A stretch of 64,000 nucleotides of DNA from Streptomyces sp. NBC_01283 (GCF_041435335.1 NZ_CP108430.1:7281001-7345000); one strand, 5' to 3'; positions 53,063 to 63,205 are shown, numbered from the stretch's first letter. The notes: generated from the letters alone by a model not told the origin. Program-made: numbers and translations.

Positions 53063-53854
53063 CTACTTGAACGCGAGGTTGTAGAGGCCACCCGCGATGG
53101 CGCCGCCGATCAGCGGCCCGGCGATCGGCACCCAGGCGTACGCCCAGTCCGAGCTGCCCTTGTTCGGCAGCGGGAGCAGGGAGTGCACGATGCGCGGACC
53201 GAGGTCACGGACCGGGTTGATCGCGTAGCCCGTCGGTCCACCGAGCGAGAGACCGATGCCCACCACGACGAGCGCGGTGATCAGGGCGCCGAGCACGCCG
53301 ATGCCGTTGCCGTTGTCGTTCAGGCCCTGGGTGAGGATCGCCAGGACGAGCACGGTGGTCGCGATGACCTCGGTGAGCACGTTCTGCGCGTAGTTCCGGA
53401 TCTCGGGGCCGGTCGAGAAGACGCCGAGCACCGGGCCCGCCTTGGGGGCGGCCTTCTGGTCGACGAGGCCCTCCTCCATCGGCTGCGCGGCGAGGATCGC
53501 CGGGTCCGTGAGGTGTGCCTTGAACTGGCCCAGGTACGTGAGCCAGACCAGGACGGCGCCGATCATCGCGCCGAGGAGCTGCGAGCCGAGGTAGAGCGGA
53601 ACGTCGCTCCACTTGGTGCCGCCCTCGATGGCGAGACCGACGGTGACCGCCGGGTTGAGGTGGGCGCCTGACACGCCACCCGCCAGGTAGGCGCCGGTGA
53701 GCACCGCGAAGCCCCACCCGAAGGTGATCGCGAGCCAGCCGGCGTCCTTGGCCTTGGAGGCCTTGAGCGTGACCGCGGCGCAGACGCCACCGCCGAGCAG
53801 GATGAGTATGGCGGTACCGATGGTCTCGCCGATGAAGATGTCGGAGCTGGACAC
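53063..53854 (-). CDS. glpF: Glycerol uptake facilitator (MIP family)
   Basis: A 263-residue six-helix channel. The first NPA motif is normal ([10 protein letters not shown]). The second reads [10 protein letters not shown], so Ala is replaced by Val in the NPA box that lines the pore; the RD following is typical of glycerol facilitators. A helical insertion ([13 protein letters not shown]) lies mid-protein. GTG start behind AAGGAG. First gene of the gyl operon; upstream are GylR-type motifs. Confidence 0.94.
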   Translation of the reverse strand: MSSSDIFIGETIGTAILILLGGGVCAAVTLKASKAKDAGWLAITFGWGFAVLTGAYLAGGVSGAHLNPAVTVGLAIEGGTKWSDVPLYLGSQLLGAMIGAVLVWLTYLGQFKAHLTDPAILAAQPMEEGLVDQKAAPKAGPVLGVFSTGPEIRNYAQNVLTEVIATTVLVLAILTQGLNDNGNGIGVLGALITALVVVGIGLSLGGPTGYAINPVRDLGPRIVHSLLPLPNKGSSDWAYAWVPIAGPLIGGAIAGGLYNLAFK

Positions 53855-53979
53855 CCGCGACTCCTTTGTCCTTCGTCCAGGGGAAGGCGAACCCCGGGTC
53901 CCTCCGGAGGTCCGCGACCTCAGGTGAGGTCTTGCCGGCCCTTGGCCTTGTCACACTCTAGCGCGTAATGCCGGTAGGT

Positions 53980-54069
53980 GTTCGACAATGCCGACCGATG
54001 GACGCGAGTCTCGCCCTGGGGTTACTTGCCCGTCAAGAGTTCTGTTATTGAAAACACGATCGTTATTGA
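53980..54069 (-). promoter_or_regulatory. Glycerol operon control region
   Basis: GTTCGACAATGC (53980-53991) recurs upstream of gylR (54989-55000) and is a candidate GylR site. Further up, GTTATTGA occurs twice (54044-54051, 54062-54069) 18 bases apart, followed by GATCG inverted copies. This is the only clear structure in the 335 bases between glpF and gylR; no separate gylR terminator is visible. Confidence 0.55.
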
Positions 54070-54189
54070 TCGTTTCGGGTTATCGGTCCTGACGGGGGTC
54101 GCCGCGAGGTGAAACACGTGCATCGATGATCGCGCGGAAAGGTGCCACCTGCACCTTGAGCAGCGGGGAGTGCTGTGCCGGCCGAACGC

Positions 54190-54954
54190 CTAGAAGCGCC
54201 CGGCGCCCAGGTCCCGCGACACGGCGCGGGCGCAGTCCCGTACGGCCGCGATCAGTTCGGGGCGCAGCTCGCCGTCCTTCTGTACGCGCTCCACCGCCCC
54301 GGTGATGGCGATCGCGCCGACCGGCATGCGGCGCCGGTCGTGGATGGGGGCGGCCACGGAGGCGATGCCCTCCCAGGTCTCCTCGACGTCATCCGCGTAC
54401 CCGCGCGCGCGGGTCAGGTCGAGGACGGCCTCGAAGGCCTCGGGCTCGACGACGGTGCGCTGCGTGAAGCCCTGCCAGTCGGCCTCGGCGGCCTCGCTGT
54501 GCGCCACCGGATCGTAGGCGGCGAGCACCTTGCCGAGCGCCGTGGAGTGCAGCGGCTGCATGGCCCCCACCTCCAGGACCTGGCGGCTGTCGTCGGGCCG
54601 GAAGACGTGGTGCACGATCAGGACGCCCTGCTGGTGCAGGACACCGAGGTAGACGCTCTCGCCGCTGGACCGGGCCAGGTCGTCGGTCCACACCAGGGCG
54701 CGGGCCCGCAGCTCGTGGACATCCAGGTAGCTGTTGCCCAGGCGCAGGAGTTCGGCGCCGAGCTGATAGCGGCCCGAAGCGGACTCCTGCTCGACGAAGC
54801 CCTCCGCCTGGAGGGTGCGCAGAATGCCGTGGGCCGTGCCCTTGGCCAGGCCAAGGGCGGACGCGATTTCCGAGAGGCCGAGCCGTCGCTCTCCGCCCGC
54901 GAGCAGCCGCAGCATCGCGGCGGCCCGCTCGAGCGACTGGATGTTCCGTGCCAT
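54190..54954 (-). CDS. gylR: IclR-family regulator of glycerol genes
   Basis: A 254-residue IclR-type repressor: winged helix at residues ~5-65 (RAAAMLRLLAGG, LSEIASALGLAKGTAHGILRTL) and an effector domain with STALGKVLAAYDP and DDVEETWEGIASVAAPI. Position upstream of glpF-glpK-glpD and length identify it as GylR, which represses the operon until glycerol-3-phosphate is available. ATG at 54954 with GGAAGGGG upstream. Confidence 0.95.
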   Translation of the reverse strand: MARNIQSLERAAAMLRLLAGGERRLGLSEIASALGLAKGTAHGILRTLQAEGFVEQESASGRYQLGAELLRLGNSYLDVHELRARALVWTDDLARSSGESVYLGVLHQQGVLIVHHVFRPDDSRQVLEVGAMQPLHSTALGKVLAAYDPVAHSEAAEADWQGFTQRTVVEPEAFEAVLDLTRARGYADDVEETWEGIASVAAPIHDRRRMPVGAIAITGAVERVQKDGELRPELIAAVRDCARAVSRDLGAGRF

Positions 54955-54988
54955 CGCAGCCCCTTCCTCCGTCCCCTGTGACTCCAAC

Positions 54989-55023
54989 GTTCGACAATGC
55001 TGAACACTATCGGTCGTTGTCGA
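54989..55023. promoter_or_regulatory. Candidate GylR autoregulatory site
   Basis: GTTCGACAATGC (54989-55000) with an inverted relative CGTTGTCGAC (55014-55023), 35 bases upstream of gylR. The remaining ~250 bases to metH are GC-rich with CGCCGTT-type repeats; no B12 riboswitch motif was recognised. Confidence 0.55.
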
Positions 55024-55277
55024 CCTCCCGCGACAGAGCGGCAGGCCGTGTTTCTCCGCGGTTCCCGGCGGTTCTCGCCGTTCCGCGCCCTTCCTCGCCG
55101 TTTCTGGCCGATTCCCGCCCTGCCCCGCGCCGCACCCCGAGGCGCGGGCGGCACCGGGCCGGGGCGTCCGGGTCGTGAACACTCCAGCGCTGTGGACCTT
55201 CGTCCCGTTACCCTGACCGAGTGCGCCTTCCTCCGAAGCGCAAAGCCGACAGCCGTCGCACCTCAGGGAGCTCATTC

Positions 55278-58200
55278 ATGGCCTCGTTGCCTACCCCCTC
55301 GTCCGGTACCCCGAACGGAACCCGGGCCGATGCCCTCCGCGAAGCCCTCGCCACCCGCGTGGTGGTGGCCGACGGCGCGATGGGCACGATGCTCCAGGCA
55401 CAGGACCCCACTCTTGAGGACTTCCAGAACCTCGAGGGCTGTAACGAGATCTTGAACGTGACCCGCCCGGACATCGTCCGCTCGGTCCACGAGGAGTACT
55501 TCGCGGTCGGCGTCGACTGCGTCGAGACGAACACGTTCGGCACGAACTTCGCCGCCTTGAGCGAGTACGACATCCCCGAGCGGAACTTCGAGCTCTCCGA
55601 GGCCGGCGCCCGCATCGCCCGCGAGGTCGCCGACGAGTTCACCGCGTCCACCGGCCAGCAGCGCTGGGTGCTCGGCTCGATGGGCCCCGGCACCAAGCTG
55701 CCGACCCTGGGCCACGCCCCCTACACCGTCCTCCGCGACGCCTACCAGACCAACGCCGAAGGCATGATCGCGGGCGGCGCCGACGCACTCCTGGTGGAGA
55801 CCACCCAGGACCTGCTGCAGACCAAGTCCGCGATCCTCGGCGCCCGCCGCGCCCTGGACGCCACCGGCGCGAACCTGCCGCTGATCTGCTCGGTCACCGT
55901 CGAGACCACCGGCACGATGCTGCTCGGCTCGGAGATCGGCGCCGCGCTGACCGCCCTGGAGCCGCTCGGCATCGACATGATCGGCCTGAACTGCGCCACG
56001 GGCCCGGCCGAGATGAGCGAGCACCTGCGCTATCTCGCCCGCCACTCCCGCGTCCCGATCTCCTGCATGCCCAACGCGGGCCTGCCGGTCCTGGGCAAGA
56101 ACGGCGCGCACTACCCCCTGACGGAGGCCGAGCTGGCCGACGCCCAGGAAACCTTCGTACGCGAATACGGCCTCTCCCTGGTCGGCGGCTGCTGCGGCAC
56201 CACCCCCGAGCACCTGCGCCAGGTCGTCGAACGCGTCCGCGGCGTGGAGACCACCCGCCGCGAGCCGCACCCCGAGCCGGGCGCCGCCTCGCTCTACCAG
56301 ACCGTGCCCTTCCGCCAGGACACCTCCTACCTGGCCATCGGCGAGCGCACGAACGCCAACGGCTCGAAGAAGTTCCGCGAGGCCATGCTGGAGGGCCGCT
56401 GGGACGACTGCGTGGAGATGGCCCGCGACCAGATCCGCGAGGGCGCCCACATGCTCGACCTCTGCGTCGACTACGTGGGCCGTGACGGCGTCAAGGACAT
56501 GGAGGAGCTCGCGGGCCGTTTCGCGACCGCCTCCACCCTGCCCATCGTCCTGGACTCCACCGAACTGCCGGTCATCCAGGCCGGCCTTGAGAAGCTGGGC
56601 GGCCGTGCCGTCATCAACTCCGTCAACTACGAGGACGGCGACGGCCCCGAGTCCCGCTTCGCGAAGGTCACCGCGCTGGCCAAGGAGCACGGCGCCGCGC
56701 TGATCGCGCTGACCATCGACGAGGAGGGCCAGGCCCGCACCGTCGAGCACAAGGTCGCCATCGCCGAGCGCCTCATCGACGACCTGACCGGCACCTGGGG
56801 CATCCACGAGTCGGACATCCTCATCGACTGCCTGACCTTCACCATCTGCACCGGCCAGGAGGAGTCCCGCAAGGACGGCATCGCCACCATCGAGGCGATC
56901 CGCGAACTCAAGCGCCGCCACCCGGACGTGCAGACCACCCTGGGCCTCTCCAACATCTCCTTCGGCCTCAACCCGGCCGCCCGTGTCGTCCTGAACTCCG
57001 TCTTCCTCGACGAGTGCGTCAAGGCGGGCCTGGACTCGGCGATCGTGCACGCCTCCAAGATCCTGCCCATCGCGCGCCTGGACGAAGAGCAGGTCAAGGC
57101 CGCCCACGACCTGATCTACGACCGCCGCGAAGAGGGCTACGACCCCCTGCAGAAGCTCATGGAGCTCTTCGAGGGCGTCAACATGAAGTCGATGAAGGAG
57201 GGCAAGGCCGAGGAGCTCCTCGCCCTGCCCCTGGACGAGCGCCTCCAGCGCCGCATCATCGACGGCGAGAAGAAGGGCCTGGAGGCCGACCTGGACGAGG
57301 CCCTGCAGACCCGTCCGGCCCTCGACATCGTCAACGACACCCTCCTGGAGGGCATGAAGGTCGTCGGCGAGCTCTTCGGGTCCGGCCAGATGCAGCTGCC
57401 GTTCGTGCTCCAGTCCGCCGAGGTCATGAAGACCGCGGTCGCCCACCTCGAACCGCACATGGAGAAGTCCGACTCCGAGGGCAAGGGCACCATCGTCCTG
57501 GCCACCGTCCGCGGCGACGTCCACGACATCGGCAAGAACCTCGTCGACATCATCCTGTCCAACAACGGCTACAACGTGGTCAACCTCGGCATCAAGCAGC
57601 CGGTCGCCGCGATCCTGGACGCCGCGGCCGAGCACCGCGCCGACGTGATCGGCATGTCGGGCCTCCTGGTGAAGTCGACGGTGATCATGAAGGAGAACCT
57701 GGAGGAGCTCAACCAGCGCAAGATGGCCGCTGACTTCCCGGTGATCCTCGGCGGTGCCGCGCTCACCCGGGCCTACGTCGAGCAGGACCTGCACGAGATC
57801 TACGAGGGCGAGGTCCGCTACGCCCGCGACGCGTTCGAGGGCCTGCGCCTGATGGACGCCCTCATCGCGGTCAAGCGCGGTGTCCCCGGCGCCGCCCTGC
57901 CCGAGCTGAAGCAGCGCCGCGTGCCCAAGAAGGACACCCCCGCCCTGCAGGTCACCGAGGACGAGGGCCCCGCCCGCTCGGACACCTCCACCGACAACCC
58001 CGTCCCGACCCCGCCGTTCTGGGGCACCCGCGTCGTCAAGGGCATCCAGCTCAAGGAGTACGCGTCCTGGCTGGACGAGGGCGCCCTGTTCAAGGGGCAG
58101 TGGGGCCTCAAGCAGGCCAGGACCGGCGACGGCCCCTCGTACGAGGAGCTGGTGGAGACCGAGGGACGCCCCCGGCTGCGCGGCTGGCTGGACGAGCTGC

Positions 58201-58796
58201 ACACCAAGAACATGCTGGAGGCGGCCGTCGTGCACGGCTACTTCCCCTGTGTCTCCAAGGGCGACGACCTGATCATCCTGGACGAGCAGGGCAACGAGCG
58301 CACCCGCTTCTCCTTCCCGCGCCAGCGCCGCGGCCGGCGCCTGTGCCTCGCGGACTTCTTCCGCCCGGAGGAGTCCGGCGAGACCGACGTGGTCGGCCTG
58401 CAGGTCGTCACCGTCGGCTCGAAGATCGGTGAGGCCACCGCCGAGCTGTTCGCCGCCGACTCCTACCGCGACTACCTCGAACTGCACGGCCTGTCCGTGC
58501 AGTTGGCCGAGGCGCTCGCCGAGTACTGGCACGCGCGCGTGCGCGCCGAGCTCGGCTTCGGCGGCGAGGACCCGGCGGCCGTGGAGGACATGTTCGACCT
58601 GAAGTACCGCGGCGCGCGCTTCTCGCTCGGCTACGGCGCCTGCCCCGACCTGGAGGACCGCGCCAAGATCGCCGAGCTCCTGGAGCCGGAGCGGATCGGC
58701 GTACAGCTCTCCGAGGAGTTCCAGCTGCACCCCGAGCAGTCCACGGACGCGATCGTCATCCACCACCCCGAGGCGAAATACTTCAACGCGCGCTGA
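55278..58796 (+). CDS. metH: Methionine synthase, cobalamin-dependent
   Basis: A 1172-residue four-module enzyme that methylates homocysteine with methyltetrahydrofolate. Homocysteine-binding barrel (1 to ~330) with zinc cysteines in IGLNCATGP and GGCCGTTPEH; folate barrel (~340-620; AIGERTNANGSKKFREA); B12-binding module (~640-890) with DVHDIGKN, His749 as the cobalt ligand; AdoMet activation domain to the C-terminus (EYWHARVRAELGF, RGARFSLGYGACPDLEDR). ATG at 55278 with GGGAG 7 bases upstream. It links to the methionine salvage module in the window by product. Confidence 0.97.
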   Translation: MASLPTPSSGTPNGTRADALREALATRVVVADGAMGTMLQAQDPTLEDFQNLEGCNEILNVTRPDIVRSVHEEYFAVGVDCVETNTFGTNFAALSEYDIPERNFELSEAGARIAREVADEFTASTGQQRWVLGSMGPGTKLPTLGHAPYTVLRDAYQTNAEGMIAGGADALLVETTQDLLQTKSAILGARRALDATGANLPLICSVTVETTGTMLLGSEIGAALTALEPLGIDMIGLNCATGPAEMSEHLRYLARHSRVPISCMPNAGLPVLGKNGAHYPLTEAELADAQETFVREYGLSLVGGCCGTTPEHLRQVVERVRGVETTRREPHPEPGAASLYQTVPFRQDTSYLAIGERTNANGSKKFREAMLEGRWDDCVEMARDQIREGAHMLDLCVDYVGRDGVKDMEELAGRFATASTLPIVLDSTELPVIQAGLEKLGGRAVINSVNYEDGDGPESRFAKVTALAKEHGAALIALTIDEEGQARTVEHKVAIAERLIDDLTGTWGIHESDILIDCLTFTICTGQEESRKDGIATIEAIRELKRRHPDVQTTLGLSNISFGLNPAARVVLNSVFLDECVKAGLDSAIVHASKILPIARLDEEQVKAAHDLIYDRREEGYDPLQKLMELFEGVNMKSMKEGKAEELLALPLDERLQRRIIDGEKKGLEADLDEALQTRPALDIVNDTLLEGMKVVGELFGSGQMQLPFVLQSAEVMKTAVAHLEPHMEKSDSEGKGTIVLATVRGDVHDIGKNLVDIILSNNGYNVVNLGIKQPVAAILDAAAEHRADVIGMSGLLVKSTVIMKENLEELNQRKMAADFPVILGGAALTRAYVEQDLHEIYEGEVRYARDAFEGLRLMDALIAVKRGVPGAALPELKQRRVPKKDTPALQVTEDEGPARSDTSTDNPVPTPPFWGTRVVKGIQLKEYASWLDEGALFKGQWGLKQARTGDGPSYEELVETEGRPRLRGWLDELHTKNMLEAAVVHGYFPCVSKGDDLIILDEQGNERTRFSFPRQRRGRRLCLADFFRPEESGETDVVGLQVVTVGSKIGEATAELFAADSYRDYLELHGLSVQLAEALAEYWHARVRAELGFGGEDPAAVEDMFDLKYRGARFSLGYGACPDLEDRAKIAELLEPERIGVQLSEEFQLHPEQSTDAIVIHHPEAKYFNAR

Positions 58797-58829
58797 GCGG
58801 TCAAGTCGTACACTTGTCGGTCCAGTGCA

Positions 58830-58866
58830 GGCCGGTTGCCCACCCGTCAAAAGGGGGCGACCGGCC
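58830..58866 (+). terminator. Hairpin after metH
   Basis: GGCCGGTTGCCC pairs with GGGCGACCGGCC (one G-T pair), followed by TTCT. Confidence 0.8.
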
Positions 58867-58894
58867 TTCTCGTCCCTCATGGAGGTGTGCCCGG

Positions 58895-59596
58895 ATGACC
58901 AGTACGGTTCCCGCGCTCGGTACCCGAACGGCCGAAGGCTCCGCCCTGCAGGCGGTGCTCCTCGACATGGACGGAACACTCGTGGACACCGAGGGGTTCT
59001 GGTGGGACGCGGAGGTCGAGGTCTTCGCCGCACTCGGACATACGCTCGACGAGGCCTGGCGTGACGTGGTCGTCGGCGGCCCCATGACGCGCAGCGCCGG
59101 ATTCCTCATCGCGTCCACCGGAGCCGACATCACGGTCCCCGAGCTGACCGTGCTGCTCAACGACGGCTTCGAGAACCGCATCGGCCGTGCCCTGCCGCTG
59201 ATGCCGGGCGCCGCCAGGCTCCTTGCCGAGCTCGCCGCGCACGAGGTGCCGATGGCACTCGTCTCCGCGTCGCACCGGCGCATCATCGACCGCGTGCTCG
59301 ACTCGATCGGATCCCACCACTTCACGCTCACCGTCGCGGGCGACGAGGTGCCCCGGACCAAGCCGCACCCGGATCCGTACCTCCTCGCGGCGGCAGGGGT
59401 TGGCGCGGAACCGGCCAGATGTGCCGTCATCGAGGACACCGCGACGGGTGTCGCGGCAGCCGAGGCCGCGGGCTGCAGAGTGGTGGCCGTGCCCTCCGTG
59501 GCACCGATCGCACCGGCCTTCGGCAGGACCGTCGTCCCGTCCCTCGAACACGTCAACCTGCCTTTCCTGCAAGGATTGATGGCCGGAAAGTGCTGA
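58895..59596 (+). CDS. HAD-superfamily hydrolase (phosphatase/phosphomutase-like)
   Basis: A 233-residue HAD protein: LLDMDGTLVDTEGFWWD (nucleophile and acid Asp), LVSASHRRIID, KPHPDPYLLAA and VIEDTATGVAAAEAAG. Like beta-phosphoglucomutase and sugar phosphatases it has a small helical cap. ATG with GGAGG 9 bases upstream. Likely alone in its transcript between two hairpins. Substrate unknown. Confidence 0.9.
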   Translation: MTSTVPALGTRTAEGSALQAVLLDMDGTLVDTEGFWWDAEVEVFAALGHTLDEAWRDVVVGGPMTRSAGFLIASTGADITVPELTVLLNDGFENRIGRALPLMPGAARLLAELAAHEVPMALVSASHRRIIDRVLDSIGSHHFTLTVAGDEVPRTKPHPDPYLLAAAGVGAEPARCAVIEDTATGVAAAEAAGCRVVAVPSVAPIAPAFGRTVVPSLEHVNLPFLQGLMAGKC

Positions 59597-59628
59597 ACAG
59601 TTGAAGCTGTGACCTTTCCCACTCCCCG

Positions 59629-59665
59629 GGGGGTCGACAGCCGGTCACGGCTGTGCCGGACCCCC
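59629..59665 (+). terminator. Compound hairpin after the HAD gene
   Basis: GGGGGTC/GACCCCC outside and ACAGCCG/CGGCTGT inside, loop GTCA, then a short T stretch. The rest of the 321-base gap up to the next gene shows no other clear element besides the presumed promoter. Confidence 0.65.
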
Positions 59666-59917
59666 GATTTGGGCGAGTTGTGGAGTGACGTTGTGTCCTG
59701 ATTGAGGGGAACCTCACGAAACCTTCCCGTGTCGGGTTATCGGTGCGTCCGCGCCCGGTTTCGCTGCGTGATTGAGGGTCAACTCCGGTCCCTTCCAGCC
59801 CTCCTGGCGGTGCGGACTAATGTCGTCGCGAGAACATCGACATGCCCCCACGGACTGACTGACCCCACCCCTCGTTGTCGGTCCGGACGGGACCAACAGC
59901 TCTGGAGAACGTCGAGC

Positions 59918-61525
59918 ATGAACCGTAAGACTTTGGTGCTGCCGGCCGTCGTGGGTCTGCTCGCTCCCGCGCTGGCGGCATGCGGCGGGTCGGGCAACGG
60001 TGGGGGAGACGACGCGATCACCGTCGGCACCACGGACCGGTTCTCCACCTCACCCGAGATCCCGGCCCCCTTCGATCCGGCGTACGCCTATGACGCGGGC
60101 TCCTGGAACGTCGTGCGCCAGACGGTGCAGACGCTGATGGCCGCCCCGCGCGGCGGTGGAGAGCCGGAGCCCGACGCCGCCGAGAAGTGCGGCTTCACCG
60201 ACACCGGCAACGAGCGCTACGAGTGCACGCTGCGCAAGGGCCTGAAGTTCGCCGACGGCGAGCCGCTGACCGCCACCGATGTGAAGTTCTCCATCGAGCG
60301 GGTGCGGGACATCAAGATCAAGGACCCCAGCGGCTCCGCCGGCATGGTGTCCAACGTCGACGCGATCGAGACAGAGGGCGACCGGACGGTCGTCTTCCAC
60401 CTCAAGAGCCCCGACGCGACGTTCCCGTACAAGCTGGCCACGCCCATCGCGGGCATCGTCAGTTCGGACCACTACGCCAAGAACAAGCTGCGTGACGGGT
60501 TCGACCTGGACGGCTCGGGCCCCTACACCGCCAAGCAAGAGGTCAAGGGCAACGAGCTCGTCAAGACGGTGTTCTCCAAGAACCCCAACTACAAGGGCGT
60601 GCTGAAGCCCAAGAGCGACAAGATCGAGATGCGCACCTACGCGTCCGCCGACGCCATGGGCGACGCCCTCAAGAGCGGCGACCTCGACATGATGACGCGC
60701 ACCATGTCGCCCGAGCAGATCAAGCAGCTCGACGCGGACCCGGGCAACAACATCGAGCTGGTCGAGACGCCCGGCCTGGAGATCCGCTACCTCGGCTTCA
60801 ACACGGACGCCACCACCGTCAAGGCCAAGGCGGTCCGCCAGGCCATGGCCCAGATCGTCGACCGCGGCGCCCTCGCGTCCGGCGTCTACGGCGACGCGGC
60901 CGAGCCGCTCTACTCCCTGGTGCCGGCCACGATCACGGGCCACACCAACTCGTTCTTCAACCAGTACGGCAACCCGAGCCCGTCCAAGGCCCGCACCCTG
61001 CTGCAGAAGGCCGACATCAGCACTCCGGTGAAGCTCACCCTGCACTACACGACGGACCACTACGGCCCGGGCACCAAGAAGGAGTTCCAGCTCCTGCAGA
61101 AGCAGCTCAACGCGAGTGGCCTGTTCGACGTGGCGATCAAGGGCACGGACTGGAACACCTTCCGCCCCGCCGAGCAGAAGGGCGCGTACGACGTCTACGG
61201 TATGGGCTGGTTCCCCGACTTCCCCGACGCCGACAACTTCCTCACGCCGTTCCTCGACAAGGACAACATCCTCGGCTCGCCGTACGCGAACAGCACCATC
61301 AACGACGAGCTGCTGCCGGACTCGCGCCGCGAGGCGGACCGGCTCACGGCCTCCAAGAGCATCAAGAAGATCCAGGACATCGTCGCCGAGGACGTGCCGG
61401 TGCTTCCCCTCTGGCAGGGCAAGCAGTACATCGCGGCCCGGGACGACATCACCGGCGTCGAGTGGGCCCTCAACTCCTCCTCGAACCTCCAGCTGTGGGA
61501 GCTCGGCCGCGGTGTGAGCGGCTGA
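59918..61525 (+). CDS. Peptide-type ABC transporter solute-binding lipoprotein, copy 1
   Basis: A 535-residue family 5 (DppA/OppA-like) solute-binding protein. Signal peptide with lipobox (LAPALAAC), then ECTLRKGLKFADGEPLTATDVKFSIERV and the C-terminal part typical of dipeptide receptors. Lipid-anchored outside the cytoplasmic membrane. No permease or ATPase gene lies beside it, so it must serve a transporter encoded elsewhere. The ATG follows TGGAGAACG. Confidence 0.9.
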   Translation: MNRKTLVLPAVVGLLAPALAACGGSGNGGGDDAITVGTTDRFSTSPEIPAPFDPAYAYDAGSWNVVRQTVQTLMAAPRGGGEPEPDAAEKCGFTDTGNERYECTLRKGLKFADGEPLTATDVKFSIERVRDIKIKDPSGSAGMVSNVDAIETEGDRTVVFHLKSPDATFPYKLATPIAGIVSSDHYAKNKLRDGFDLDGSGPYTAKQEVKGNELVKTVFSKNPNYKGVLKPKSDKIEMRTYASADAMGDALKSGDLDMMTRTMSPEQIKQLDADPGNNIELVETPGLEIRYLGFNTDATTVKAKAVRQAMAQIVDRGALASGVYGDAAEPLYSLVPATITGHTNSFFNQYGNPSPSKARTLLQKADISTPVKLTLHYTTDHYGPGTKKEFQLLQKQLNASGLFDVAIKGTDWNTFRPAEQKGAYDVYGMGWFPDFPDADNFLTPFLDKDNILGSPYANSTINDELLPDSRREADRLTASKSIKKIQDIVAEDVPVLPLWQGKQYIAARDDITGVEWALNSSSNLQLWELGRGVSG

Positions 61526-61597
61526 CCTCCGCACACGCCGGCAGACAAGACCGCCGCGCTTCGCTCCACCGAATGACATCAACGACAAGGCACGTTC

Positions 61598-63184
61598 GTG
61601 AATTTGCGTAACCAGTGGCTGGCCCTTCCCCTCACGGGAGGGCTGGCCGCGGCTCTGCTGACCGGCTGCGGCACGGAAACGGGTGGAGCGGGGGAAGGCG
61701 GCGACTCGGTGGTGATGGGGATGTCGGACGACATCCTGGCCACCGACCCGGCATCCGGCTACGACCCCGGGTCGTGGCTCCTGTTCAACAACGTCTTCCA
61801 GTCCCTGATGAGCTTCCCGAACGGGGCCACGGAGCCGGAGCCCGAGGCCGCCAAGGAATGCGGCTTCACCGACACGGAGACCAAGGTCTTCGAATGCACC
61901 CTGCGGGACGGGCTGAAGTTCAGCAACGGCAACGCGCTCACCTCGAAGGACGTCAAGTACTCCTTCGACCGCGTGATGAAGATCAATGACGCGAACGGCC
62001 CAGCGCTCATGTTCCCGATGCTCGACCGCGTCGAGACGCCGAACGCCAAAAAGGTCGTCTTCAAGCTCAAGTACGCCGACGCGACCTTCCCCAGCAAGAT
62101 CGCGTCCGGCGCCGGCTCCATCGTCGACCACACGTCGTACGACATGAACAGCCTGCGCGGCGGTGACGAGGCCACCGGCTCGGGCCCGTACAAGCTCGAC
62201 TCCTTCAACGACGACCAGGCGGTCTTCTCGGTCAACCCCGACTACAAGGGCACCGCCAAGGTGAAGAACAAGGGCGTCACCCTCAAGTTCTTCCACGACG
62301 ACCAGAAGGGCCTGAAGCAGGCACTCCTGGACAACAAGGTCGACATCGCGTACCGAGGCCTCGCCGCCTCCGACATCGCGGACATCGAGGCCGACACCTC
62401 CGACGCGAGCCAGAACATCGACGTCGTCGAGGGCACCAGCGCCGAGGTGCAGCACCTGGTCTTCAACATGAAGGACCCGGTCGCGGGCAAGCTGGGCGTC
62501 CGCAAGGCCATGGCATACCTGCTCGACCGCGACGCCCTGGTCAAGGACGTCTACCGGGACACGGCGACGCCGCTGTACTCGATCGTCCCGGCCGGGATCG
62601 GCGGTCACACCACCGCCTTCTTCGACACCTACGGCGCCCGCCCGCAGCGCTCCAAGGCCGCCGCCGCCCTGCGCGCGGAAGGCCTGAACGGCAAGGTCAA
62701 GCTCACGCTCTGGTCCACGCCCTCGCGCTACGGGCCCTCGACCGACCAGGAGCTGAAGGCGATCGCCAAGCAGCTCAACGCGAGCGGTCTCTTCGACGCC
62801 GACGTGAAGTCGGTCAAGTTCAGCCAGTACGAGCGGGACATCAAGTCCGGCAAGTACGGCGTGTACGTCAAGGGCTGGGTGCCGGACTACCCGGACCCGG
62901 ACAACTTCACCCAGCCGTTCTTCGGCAAGGGCAACGTCCTGGGCAACAACTACCGGAACAGCGACATCACCGGGAAGATCATCCCCGGCACCGCCGCCGA
63001 GGCCGACCGCACCAAGACCGACGACGACTACTCCAAGCTCCAGGACACCGTCGCCGACGAGCTGCCGATCCTGCCGGTCTGGCAGGCCAAGCAGTACGCG
63101 GTGATACGCGACGACGTGTACGGCGTGGAGTCGTGCCTCGACGCGTCGACGGTGTTCCGCTTCTGGGAGCTCAGCAAGGCCTGA
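61598..63184 (+). CDS. Peptide-type ABC transporter solute-binding lipoprotein, copy 2
   Basis: A 528-residue paralogue of the preceding protein (shared CGFTDT, FECTLRDGLKF, PEPEAAKE; different in the signal region, LLTGC lipobox). GTG start. It appears to be a tandem duplication with about 72 bases in between. Also without a permease gene. Confidence 0.9.
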   Translation: MNLRNQWLALPLTGGLAAALLTGCGTETGGAGEGGDSVVMGMSDDILATDPASGYDPGSWLLFNNVFQSLMSFPNGATEPEPEAAKECGFTDTETKVFECTLRDGLKFSNGNALTSKDVKYSFDRVMKINDANGPALMFPMLDRVETPNAKKVVFKLKYADATFPSKIASGAGSIVDHTSYDMNSLRGGDEATGSGPYKLDSFNDDQAVFSVNPDYKGTAKVKNKGVTLKFFHDDQKGLKQALLDNKVDIAYRGLAASDIADIEADTSDASQNIDVVEGTSAEVQHLVFNMKDPVAGKLGVRKAMAYLLDRDALVKDVYRDTATPLYSIVPAGIGGHTTAFFDTYGARPQRSKAAAALRAEGLNGKVKLTLWSTPSRYGPSTDQELKAIAKQLNASGLFDADVKSVKFSQYERDIKSGKYGVYVKGWVPDYPDPDNFTQPFFGKGNVLGNNYRNSDITGKIIPGTAAEADRTKTDDDYSKLQDTVADELPILPVWQAKQYAVIRDDVYGVESCLDASTVFRFWELSKA

Positions 63185-63205
63185 TCCCCGGCGCCACGCA
63201 CACAT

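Noticed and set aside
55000..55278. Cobalamin riboswitch upstream of metH
   Set aside because: The region is GC-rich with no recognisable B12 box; I would need a covariance search to be certain.
55272..59033. 1253-codon open frame antisense to metH
   Set aside because: Mirror frame of metH with Val/Leu/Gly-rich composition and no motif.
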